From Monosporascus cannonballus (lineage: Eukaryota; Ascomycota; Sordariomycetes; Xylariales): a stretch of 64,000 bases of DNA. Positions 46,992 to 58,093 of this stretch are shown here, piece by piece. The notes below the pieces were generated by a model. That model did not search any database. It worked only from the letters and a program-made list of their open reading frames with translations, and was not told the origin of the DNA. Each line of letters starts with the position of its first letter. Position 1 is the first letter of the stretch. Location: assembly GCA_004154925.1 (NCBI GenBank), contig QJNS01000144.1, positions 1 through 64,000 on the forward strand. The letters are read 5' to 3'. The position numbers and the translations under genes are program-made.

Positions 46992-48378
46992 ATGCCACCA
47001 GTAGACAAGGCTAAGTCTATCTTCGAAATCCTAACGGCAGAAAATCCTAAGATCCACTATCCGCCACCCAAGAGTAAAACCCAAAGCTCTAGACGCGAAT
47101 GGTACAAGCCAAAGCAAATTGTCGAGTGGAACGAGTTCAGCCACGCGACCCTGGAGGGTATATATGGAGGCGCCCTGTTTCAAGAGGCACACAGCGAGGA
47201 GTATCCACTTCCGCATTACCCTCACATTGTGTCAGAGGCCGACTGTGTAGTGGAGGACGAGCCGTCAACGGTCCACATCATCACAAAGTGGAACCACACG
47301 ATCGTGACTGCAGCTCTCGACGTCATAAAAGAACAGTTCCATCCTTGTGTTTGGATACCGGGCAAGCGGGGCTCTATACAAGGCATAAAAGACAAACAGT
47401 CTCCAGCCACTTACAAGCCCAGCCAGGACGCCGGCGCCGTCCGCTCATCCTGTGTGTCGGGCAGATCAAGCTCATCGTCACTGCCAGTACAGATGCTACC
47501 CAAGGACTACAAGACGGCGTCGAAGTGGAAGAGTGAGCAGGCGCTATCTCCGAACCTGCTGCTCGATCAGAATGGTCTTTGGATAAGAGGCGCCCAGAAG
47601 AGCATTGAAGCACAGCCACTCAAGCAGGTCTACACTTACTGCGTTAACTATGAGTGTCGGTATGGCTGCATCTTGACAACACACGAGGTTTTCGTTTTTC
47701 GAATCAAGCCAATAGCTGGGGAAAAACGTGAGTATCCTGAAACTAGATACGTCCTTGCTGACTCACTGCCCCCAGGATCCGATGGTGAATTTTCTAGTAG
47801 TGCAGACCTGAAGAAAGCGTTGATCAGGAATGGCTTGATGGAATATGCCTCCATCCCCTGGACCAATGACAGCAAGGGTGACCCAGAGAACTACAAAGGC
47901 TTGACAGTGAATCTAGCGTTGTGGTTCATCCACGTACTGGCCGGCAACGGGCATAGAGTTGATTGGGAGTACGAAGAATTGCAGTCGGAACAACTTGTCC
48001 CTCGGCCTTATTCAACTCTTAGTACCACACAAGTGGCTGGCGACGAGTTCGGGGAAAGTGATTCAGATCAGTCGGAAGGACCCTTGCTGAAGCGAATAAG
48101 GACAGAGGGGGATAACGACGACCCCATACATACGTCGTTTTATTCAGTCGCGGAGTTTGCGAGTCAGGTATTCCCCTCCTTTAAACAAAGGGACTCTGTT
48201 ATCCCTTGCTAATATAAGCTAGCCGACGGATGATTCAACAGATCAGAGCGTGGAAGGTGATTCAGAACATGTCGGACAAGAGGTCGCAGAGGCGAGTGGC
48301 GAGAACTTGCGAGCGTCAAACCATAACAAGCGCAAACTTCCGAAGCGACAATGCAAGCGTAGAATGGTATACGTTTAA
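46992..48378 (+). CDS. Uncharacterised accessory protein with possible PD-(D/E)XK nuclease core
   Basis: Exons 46992-48167 and 48223-48378 give 443 residues; I recognise the general family from fungal genomes, but it has no established function. The N-terminus reads KSIFEILTAENPKIHYPPP and VVEWNEFSHATLEGIYG. A strand with EADCVVEDE (residues 82-90) precedes a helix-strand unit. MLPKDYK (residues 168-174) could supply D-x-K, and QVYTYCVNYECRYGCILTT (212-230) has the Q-x3-Y helix and following strand often seen in restriction-endonuclease-like folds. A Ser/Gly linker (151-165) and an acidic region lie between and after. The 55-nt intron (GTATTC donor, CTAAT branch point, GCTAG acceptor) is my inference; it adds an acidic stretch and a basic tail (KRKLPKRQCKRRM) that could be a nuclear signal. 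Without it, the protein ends at 48212 (406 residues). Confidence 0.6.
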
Positions 48379-48917
48379 GGCTCCCTAGATCTATCAAGAG
48401 GTTTGGCATCCCACATATAAAGTGGTGGACGTATCAGCTATGCTCGCACGCAGTCTTTCATTTAGAAGTTATGCAACGTATAGTTTGAAAAACCAAGGAA
48501 TTTACACCTTGCTCTTTTGGCTAAGTGGCAACGTTCCGCCGAAATGCCCTAGCATCTTAGCACTTGTTACACACTCTGCGATAACTCTACAACCAGTTTA
48601 TTTATCCACGTTGCTACTTTAATATTATCGAAATTAAAGTTAAATAATCCAATTCCAGAAATCGCTATTTTTTCTCCATTTTCTCTCGTAGAGAAACGTA
48701 TAAGTAAAGGTGGTGGGGTATTAGAGAAATGGAAACACTTTTGCAGAATCGTAGACCTAACGTTTCTCTTCCTAATCTGTGGATTTAGAGGATGACGAAT
48801 CGTTGTTTCGTTCGTTTTTAGCCATATTATCAATACGATAAGGCTGGCGAAGAGGGGTTTTATGTAATTGTTATTGTGGTTATTATGTGTTCCGTTTATA
48901 TATCAAAGGTAATGCTA
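48379..48917. other. Region between the nuclease-like gene and the LTR element
   Basis: This is 539 bp with moderately raised A+T content from about 48590 onward. No gene is supported. Confidence 0.5.
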
Positions 48918-48922
48918 ATAGC
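48918..48922. repeat. Target-site duplication, left copy
   Basis: ATAGC directly precedes the 5' LTR and is repeated at 55776-55780 directly after the 3' LTR. Confidence 0.85.
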
Positions 48923-49300
48923 TGTTACGACTTGACAAGCTCCGGCCTCAGGAAACGGTCAACGAGGATGACACGGACCACCTCTCAGGTCACGTAATGA
49001 GTGCTTAGCAAAAATCTGCTAAGCACGATTAATTAGCATTAAGCAACTGCTTAGCAAAAATTTGCTGAACATAATTAAGTAAAAATAAACGGTAATACCA
49101 AGAATTAATATATATACGTTCGTTATTTCCATAGTTTAGATAATTTCAATTTATAATATAATATTATTATTTAAGGTATTTTTAGAATTACAAAATATTA
49201 TACGTTATTATATTTATTATTTACATTCATATGGTATTCCTATTAATATAAATTTGTACGATTAAGGCTTAATAATTGGTTAAACCCTTTAGCCATTATA
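48923..49300 (+). repeat. 5' LTR
   Basis: This is 378 bp starting TGTTACGACTTGAC and ending ATTATA, the RIP-altered equivalent of GTTACA at the end of the 3' LTR. The first 100 or so bases are nearly unmutated, whereas the second half is heavily converted to A+T. Confidence 0.88.
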
Positions 49301-52300
49301 TGTTACAAACTTTTGTTTAATAATACCATCAAACTTTGAGCAATATCGCCAATATTATGTTTACTAGCAAGCAGCCCGAATAATCCATTTACCAAATTCT
49401 TGATTACCTAGACATTAAAATGGAATCCGAGAAAAAAAAGGAAAAATTTCGTTTTTTTTACAAAAAAATTCTCTAACGCCTAGATATTATGAACGAACGT
49501 ATTTTTCAACTTAAAAAAGATAATAATAATTTTACGACGTTCTTTTAAGTAGCTTATAAAAAAATTAAAAAAAAGGGTTTTCGAAATTGGAAAACTTTTT
49601 TAAATAAGTCAAACTATTTAGCTAAACTTTATTAAAAAATCAGAAAAAGTTCTTAAATTTCTTAAGCCAGAACTTTTTGACAAAACTTTAATTAAGTTAT
49701 AATTATTTTTAATTTAATATTAAACATATTTCGGATATTTTCTTATTTAACTTATTACGTTTATTATATAAATTAAATTTATAATCAGATAATTTATTAA
49801 AAATATAATTATTTAATTTAAGTCCGTTATAAAAAAGTACGTTATTTTGCTAATTAAAAAGAATAGAACCTAAAAATAATATAAATTTATAATAATTGCG
49901 AATAGTTCGAATAATTATTTATAAAGATTTTTAAAATAATAAATAAAAAATAAAAGCCGAAATATAAATCTAATAATTATAACAAAAACAATTAATATCT
50001 AATTACGATAATACGTTAATTTAATTAATAGTTAAATTAAATTAAAAATAAAAAATATTAATAATTAAGTTTTTCGATAGCTTAAAAAGGAAATATAAAA
50101 AAACCTTTTAAATTTAATCGGCCTAATTATGTATTATATTATATCGTTACAGCAGTTAAGATTAACGATGGACAATACGTATAACGTATTAAAAGTATTA
50201 AAAGAAAAAATAATAACAAATCCCGATATATAATTAATATTAACGTTTTTTAACGCAGTAATATTTTTTACGATATAAAATTAAGATTTATAAAACTAAG
50301 AGTTATTTATAAAAAAAACTGGAGCTAGACCAAATGTTATAATTATAATAAAATAGAGCATAAAATAACGTAATACAAAGCATTTTAAAAACCCCGTTAA
50401 AATAATTAAAAACCAGTACTTAAAGGCTAATCCAAAAAGAACTAAAAAACACAGAAATAAATTTATTAACATAATTTAGCTTAAATATGTACCAGGTCCT
50501 TGATACCGAAAAATCTAATAAGAAATACGAAAAGTCAAAAAACTAACTTAATAAGTATCGCGAACATAATAAGAAACATTATAAGAATAATTACGTAAAT
50601 ATTAGAATTAAATAAAACAAATTTATTCCAGAACCCCTAATCGATACGGCAAAATGCAGGTTATATATTGTTAATAATGAAAATAATATATTTACGGACG
50701 ACTTACTCTTATATATTATAAAAAATATAATTTTCCTAATTATATTAAAAATCATAAAAGCAATAAATAATAGCATTAATATTTTCGATTTATAGCATTA
50801 AAAGATATTTCATAATTAGCCGAAATAAAAAGCTAGCCCGAAAAAAAATAATACTCGTAAGAAAACTTTTTTTATTATTTTTAATAGCATAATTTTTAAA
50901 TGGAAAAAAAGTTAATTTAGCATTTAATGGAAAATTTCTCCTAAAAAGTTATTATAAATCTTTATTTTCAGTTAATAATTATTATAAATCCTTATGAAAG
51001 AAACGTTATTAAAAATATATTAATTTATAAAATTTTTTAAATAATAACTAGAGCGCCTTATAATAAAATATAGTCGTAAACATAAAAGAATAATTTATTC
51101 GATAGGAAAAGAAATTATAATAAAATTAAACATAATTAATATAATTCGGAGAAATAATGCGCCGATAATAACGATAAATATAACAGTTTAATACGTTAAA
51201 CGAAAAAACTCAAATAAAACTTAACAAATTCGAACAAAAGTTAAAAGAAAAAGATTACTTATAAAAAAGCCGTAAGATAACGAAATTCAAAGAAATTAAA
51301 AAAAAATTCGAAAAAGACTTTAAACGCGATAATAAAAGCTATTAATAACCTTATCACCTTAAATATACGAATCGGAACGTACTGATATACCGTAATAATA
51401 GATTGCGAAACTCTGGGCGGAAATTATATTGCCCTAAATATGGTTATTAAGCTTAAACTATTATAAATATATAAATTAAAACCTTATATAATAACGAATG
51501 CCGAAAGTTAAGAATTCGCTTACGATAATGAAAAAATTATATGCGAAATTAATTATTTCGATAGTTTTGTTTAAAGATAATACCAGATAATTAATTTCAA
51601 TATCGTTCTATTTAGGAATTACAATATAATTTTAGGATGATTATAAATACGTTAGTACGGAATTTTGATTAATAACGAAATTAACCTAGTAAGATTTATC
51701 TTATACCTTATTAGTAAATAATAAAAAAGAAAATTAAGATTTTAATATTCGATCGATAATAGCAACGAATACAGGCATAAGGATATAACAGAAATTTTAC
51801 TATCTAAAGAGATAAAATATAAGAAAAAAATAGATATTAAAAATATAACGTATCGTTATTATTATTAAAGCAAAACTAAAGCAATTAAATAACGATTTAA
51901 AATAGCAGCCCTAAAAGTTAAAAAATTTGATTAATATATTATTATAATATTATAAATATAAGTAATTTTTCAGAAAAAAAATTTGATACGAAGTTATCAA
52001 AATATAGCGAATAAGATTATAAAATAATCCTTAAAAAGAATTTTCGATAAAGTTTTGTCTTATTTATAACCTTAACGGAAACGAATTACGTATTTTCAAA
52101 GAATACCTGAAAAATCGATTACAAAAAAGATGGATTCGATTTTCGAAATTACTAGCAGAATACCTTATGTTTTTTATATTTAAGAAACATGAGAAATTAC
52201 GATTTATGGTATTTTATCGATAATTAAATAATATCACTGTTAAAGATCGAACGTTATTATCTCTAATTACAGAAATAAAAAACCGACTTTACGGAACTAA

Positions 52301-55300
52301 ATAGTTTATAATATTCGATTTTAAAAATAGATATAACCTTATTAGAATTAAAAAAGAATACAAATAGAAAATAACCTTTAGAATAAAATACGAACTGTTT
52401 GAATATTTGGTTACGCTAATAAAATTTACGAACGTATTAGTAATTTTCTAAAAGGTGGTTAATTATATATTATAAAAATACTTCGATATTTTCGTTGTTT
52501 GTTATATCGACGATATTTGTATTTTTTAAAAACGAAAAAAGTATATATAAGATATATTTATAAAGTTTTTTAAGCTTTATAAAACGTAAGGTTATTTATT
52601 AATTCAGAAAAAAAGTTAATTTTATATATAGGAAATGGAATATCTAGGACATATTATTATTTTAAAATACATTAAAATAAATTCTAAAAAGATCGCTGCA
52701 GTTACAAAATAATAAACGTTAATAATAATTGAGGAGGTATAAGCATTTTTTTGGATTTGTTAATTATTACAGAAAGTTTATTCGAAATTTCAGTAAAATA
52801 ATTATATTTTTAACGAACCTTACGAAAAAAAAATTTAAATAAACGTTTGATACGAAAAAAGCGTTTTAAGATATTAAAAATACGATTATTAACGAATTAG
52901 TATTAGTTATGTACGATTTAAACCGTTCCGTTAAGTTAAAAACCGATATTTTGAATTACGCCTTAAGCGCAGTATTCGGATAATAAAATAACTAAGGCAA
53001 ATTATACCTTATTATATTTTTTAATATAAATCGAAAAAAACCAAATTTAATTACGATATTTTAAATAAAGAATTTATAGCCATTGTTATAATATTTCGAA
53101 AATTCAGGTATTTCTTAAAAGGAAATTTGTATCAGGTTAAGGTTTATACGAATTATCAAAATTTTATCCGATTTATTACGATTAATAAATTTATCAGATA
53201 ATAATTTCGTTATGCGAAAAAATTGGCGAACTTCGACTTTATTATTATTTATAGGAAAGGTTTAGAGAATAATAAAGCAAATACCTTAAGTAAACGACTA
53301 AACCTTGAAAAAAATTGGTTAAAATTAGCTATATAATTTTTAATATTATTATAAAAGAATACTTACGCCTGCAATAAATTGTAACAATTCGGGCAGTACC
53401 TTTCGATAAGTACCAGAAGGTTTAATAATATAACGACGGTTTTCTAGAAAACTAAAAACCAAATAAAATATAAATTCTAGAAAAACACTAGAAACGTTTA
53501 ATACGAAATATATACGAATATTAGCTATATAAATATCTAAGGATTTACAAATCTTTAAAAGTGGTTATATCGTATATATTTCTTTTTTAAAATGAAATTA
53601 ACAGTATAAAAAATTTTACGACAATATAAGATTTACGTCAAAATAAAGATTTAACAATATAAGTTATACGAAAAATTATAATTATTATTAATCGCAAAGC
53701 GATTATAATATTTAGTTATATTCGATTTTATTACCAAATTTCTTATATTAAAAAAAATCCAGTTACAGAGATATATTATGATAGCGTCGACCGATTTACG
53801 AAATCTTTTTATTTTTTACCATATTACGAAAATATAGATGCTGAACAAATAGCATATATTTTTTAAAATATATTTTTAATATATACGGATTATTAATAGA
53901 AATTATTTTAAATCAGAAATCGATATTCGTATTTAAATTTTGGTAAGGCCTAATAGTATAAATTGGTTTAAATTACAAATTATTTAACGTATTTAAAGCT
54001 TAGATAAATAAATAAACAAAACGAATAAATTAATTTTTAAAAATTTATTTACGATATTATATTAATTACAAACAGAATAATTAGGTTAAAATATTATTTA
54101 TTATTTAATTAGCTTATAATACCAGTTATCACGAAAGTATTAAAATAATATCGACAAACGTAAATTTTGGTTTTATTTCAAAAATTTACAAAAAAATACG
54201 TAATAACGATTTAAATAATATTAAAGCAATCGTTACGTCCAAATAATTACGTTTATTATATTAAAAAATAAAAATAGAATTAAAATTCGTACGAAATTAA
54301 ATAAGTAAATATTACAATTAAAAAAGGTTAAAAAGATTAATTTTCGAAAAAGAGAAAATGGTTTTCCTTATTACTAAAAACATTTAAACAAAACGATTTA
54401 ATAAAAAAACTCAATTTTAAATATATTGATTTATATAAAATCGTTAAGAAAATTTTAGAAAATAATTATTAATTGGAATTTTTACTAAAAGTTAAATTTT
54501 GTTTAACTTTTTATATTTTTTTATTTAGGTTAATAATAAGTATAATTAAAGTGCATACGGTATAAAACGATATGAAAATAAAAGATAAATAAATATATCA
54601 AATAAAAAAAATTTTCAATATACGAAAATAAAACGGATTTACTTAGTACTTAATTCAATGAAAAAAGTAACCGGATTCCGAAAATATTTAAAAACCCGTC
54701 AAAAACCTTATTGGCGCTTAGCGTTTATTGAAAAACTTTTACTAACAGCGACGGAATTACTAGAAATAATCGCGTCCTAATTAATGTTTTTAATGAACCA
54801 ATCGGTATCGCCGATATTAAACTAGTTTATAGAACTAGCAGGAAAAACTAATACGGCTATAAAAGCCTCGGCGATAGCCTGTTTCTGGCGTTTTTATTTT
54901 TCTAGCTTTTCGAATAATTATAATTCCTATTATATCATTTTTATTTCTTTTAAACGAAAAAAGCCTTTTATTTTCGAAAACGAATTAAACGCGCAATAGC
55001 CTTATTTATTTCCTATTAATAACGTTTTTACAATTTTAAAAAACGTTTTTTTGCGAAAACCTTTTTTCGTTTTAAGCGTTAATTCTCGGTATAAATATTT
55101 TTTAACAAAGAAAAAAAACGTTAATTTTATTGTAAAGATATTTACGTTTAACGTAAGCTTTATATTTTGAAATATTTTTCATTATTTCGTATTTCGAACC
55201 CTTGAAAAAAATATAAAAAATACGGCATAATTTTAAAATTGAAATCGTTAAAAATAAAAAGCAAATTTTACTAACGAATAGTAAAGGAAACCTAACGACA

Positions 55301-55380
55301 ACTTTTAGCAATACGACCCGATATCGTAAAAAACTAATAATACTTACCAGAAAAAAATAAAATTTTAAAGGCAAAATTTA

Positions 55381-55390
55381 GAAAAAAAAA
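55381..55390 (+). other. Polypurine tract
   Basis: A G followed by A run lies four bases before the 3' LTR, the expected plus-strand priming site of an LTR element. Confidence 0.55.
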
Positions 55391-55394
55391 ATTA

Positions 55395-55775
55395 TATTAC
55401 AACTTGACAGGCTCCGACCTTAGGAAACGGTTAACAAGAATAATACGGATTACCTTTCAGGTTACGTAGTAGGTGTTTAGTAAAGATTTATTAAATACGA
55501 TTAATCAGCATTAAGTAATTGTTTAATAAAAATGCGTTAAATACAATTAAACAAAAGTAAGCGGTAATACCAAGAACCAATATATATACGCTCGTTATTC
55601 CTATAATTTAGATAATTTCAGCTTATAATATAATAATATCGTTACCTAAGGCACCTTTGGAATTACGAAACGTAATACGTTATTATATCCATTATTCAAA
55701 TTCCCACGATACTTCTGCCAACATAAACCCGTACGACTAAGGGTTAATAGATGGTTAAACCCCATAGCCGTTACA
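55395..55775 (+). repeat. 3' LTR
   Basis: This is 381 bp aligning end to end with the 5' LTR. Its start is TATTACAACTTGAC (G changed to A relative to the 5' copy), and it ends CCGTTACA. The last 200 or so bases retain the original C and G residues, the reverse of the 5' LTR. Confidence 0.88.
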
Positions 55776-55780
55776 ATAGC
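55776..55780. repeat. Target-site duplication, right copy
   Basis: ATAGC follows the 3' LTR and matches 48918-48922. Confidence 0.85.
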
Positions 55781-58093
55781 CTGGGTTTCTTTAAAGAAGG
55801 CTGAATAACACAAAATAATCCCAATTGTTACAGGCCTGCGAGGGTTGCCGAGCCGTTAGCAGGTGGCAGAAAAAGTTAGGTGTATGTAACATAACTCTTT
55901 AAGAAACTAGGCTATAAACTCGTTCTTAAATAAAGCTGGATGAATTTTATAGATTATGTGAATTATTAAAGATGTCAACGCGTTGAACAATTAAATACCC
56001 GAGTGGAAATATTATGAAAGTTGAAGAAATATCTGCAACATATATTTGATCTATCTTAACGAATATAATACAAAGAATATGTTAAAAATGGTGCGGAGGT
56101 AAAGAATGCTTACAGGTATAAAACAGAAAACCGAGTAATCTATCAGTACACTCATCTCGGTTAAACTATATCAGATGGAAATCTTCACCTTCGGCCCAAC
56201 TTTGTTCTTGACTCACGATTCACTTCCATTCTCGACATGACGGGGATTGGCGGATATCAAATACGTATGGGCGCCCTACGTAAGACTGTTATTTGGAGGC
56301 TTAGAATGTCTGGTATAATAAACAGCTGATCTTCAATCTACAACTTATAGAAATTTGGAAATAAAGCCTCTTTCCGTTGACGAGGAAAGCGTGCTCTGCT
56401 TCTTCCTCCTTTGCAGAACCATACCTATATTACACAAAATATTTCCCTCGCAGCTAAGAAAAGAAAACTCATGTATTACGTGGAATGTCCTCGCAATGTC
56501 CGGTCAGAAACCCCCATGGGAACTGGCCGAGGCCAACGGAATGTGCCGGCTTGGACAGCAGGCCAGGCGAATGCGTCCCCGGCTTCCTTGGCTCCCTCGA
56601 CACAGCATGTCCCCCCTATTATATTCCCAAACGCACATTATTCGGGGACCCAATATGGGTTTCGCGCTATAGGTATATGTATGCGCCAGTGAAGTAGACT
56701 CCGTAACTACTCGCGGCTGGGATGACAAGCAGCAGAGGCCCTGCATATCTACACCCCTTCATTCCTCCGCCGCTCGCAATGCCGTCTCCGCCACCGGCAC
56801 CGATGACGGATGCGTTTCCAGTACCGCTCGCCCGATTTATATTACCGCAAAAACCAAAAGGAAACAAAATTTCGCCGACAATGCGAGAAATGGCCGCATC
56901 TCGAGTAGGCGAATCTTCTGGAGCCCGCGGTCGTTATTCCGAACAGCTAGGACGTAGTACTCAACCGCGCCGTCTCGCACTACCCGCGACAACTACGACG
57001 CCACTTTGAAGTCCAGACCAGACACATGGGCAGCCGGGTGTTCTGCCGGGACCATCTACAGGAGTAGAGATCGTGCTCATCTAAGATGACGGTCTGTCCA
57101 CTGGTGTTTAGCCAGGCAAGGCAAGCGCGTAGTAGACGCCACTTACGAGTGGATAAAGACGCCGCCGGCGCATAGGTACCTCCTGAAAAGCATCGCGAGC
57201 GGGGCGCCAGACTCACACCCGCACGGCTCGCGATACGCGGACTACTTCAGGCGACACGACCTCGTAGACCTATGCGACCGCCTCCGACGCGGGACCGAGG
57301 TGCCCTGGGCGTACCACGGCAGGGGCGGCGACGGGTTCGCTCTGAGGGGTTTAGCCAAGCCCCGGGCAGATATCCGGTGTGGCAGCGCGGGGCGGTACCT
57401 GGGCGAACTAGGCGCCAAATCAGGAAGTACGTGGCGCAGTCAGGACGTCGACATGCGCCTCATTAGACGCGAAGTAACGCTGCCGTCCACCGGTAACAAG
57501 CCGGCGATTCGATAGGAATGCTTGCACCAGAGGTGTCCCTCATACATGCAGCCGCAGCTAAAGTCAGGGGGGTGGAGGACGGAGACCTAGAAGCCGCACC
57601 AGATCAACTACGTGAAGGCTTAGAGACACGGTACCAAGAGAATATAACCGACGAGTCAGATTCGGACACGTGTGATCTAAATGATTAGTAGAAAGAGCCG
57701 GACGATGTTGAAGGTCTTTGGAGGGGGTGATATAGCTAAAATTTGTGGTCTAGTTTTTAGCCCCCTGAGCCTTGCATCGTACCACTTCCGTAATAAATAC
57801 CTGCGCTTGCAAACCGCATTAAAGGGCATCATGGGATCATCTCGAAATGGGATTGCTGGTATTGGAGAGGATAAAGCGCAATCAGAGCAGAAATGAGAGT
57901 GAAGCTTCTCAGCATGACTTATCGGAGCCCAATGATATAACTTGCGCTGCGTAATGTCTATGAAGCAAGTTGACCACCCCGTAAAAACGGCATGCTGCGA
58001 ATGCCTGAGCCCCGCTCCTTCGATAGCATATGCCCATTCGTGAAGCCATATTTAGGAGGTAAAAGCCTAAAACAGTCCAACTTCACAGAGCAA
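55781..58093. other. Region between the LTR element and RAD54
   Basis: Composition returns to normal directly after the target-site duplication. The region includes a Pro-rich short frame at about 56722-57009 and the GC-rich open frame listed separately. No recognised gene. Confidence 0.5.
57090..57515 (+). other. Unrecognised GC-rich open frame
   Basis: A 141-codon frame is open from just after a TGA at 57087 to a stop at 57513-57515, but contains no early ATG. It encodes a basic, soluble sequence with phrases such as SHPHGSRYADYFRRHD and VPWAYHGRGGDGF. The high GC at third positions resembles a coding exon of this genome more than the surrounding sequence does. I do not recognise it; it may be an exon or a relic of a captured gene. 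Confidence 0.25.

Larger units (their letters stand above)
48923..55775 (+). mobile_element. Ty3/Gypsy LTR retrotransposon, RIP-degraded
   Basis: This is a complete element of about 6.85 kb bounded by two LTRs and a 5-bp target-site duplication. The interior is extremely A+T-rich, with stops in every frame, so no protein is made. Conserved pieces survive on the plus strand in Gypsy order. Reverse transcriptase is marked by YIDD at 52503-52514 (Tyr-Ile-Asp-Asp-Ile). RNase H is marked by YDLNRSVKLKTD near 52913-52948. Integrase is marked by DFITKFPYIKKNPVTEIYY and VDRFTKSFYF near 53722-53810. A tail resembling the region after integrase (YIGLYKIVKK) lies near 54420-54450. A polypurine tract (55381-55390) lies just before the 3' LTR. 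The replaced bases are mainly C-to-T and G-to-A, which fits RIP of a multicopy element. Confidence 0.9.

Noticed and set aside
55102..55374. 90-codon minus-strand hydrophobic frame inside the Gypsy element
   Set aside because: Phe/Ile/Lys-rich sequence is expected from extreme A+T composition and is not a protein signature.
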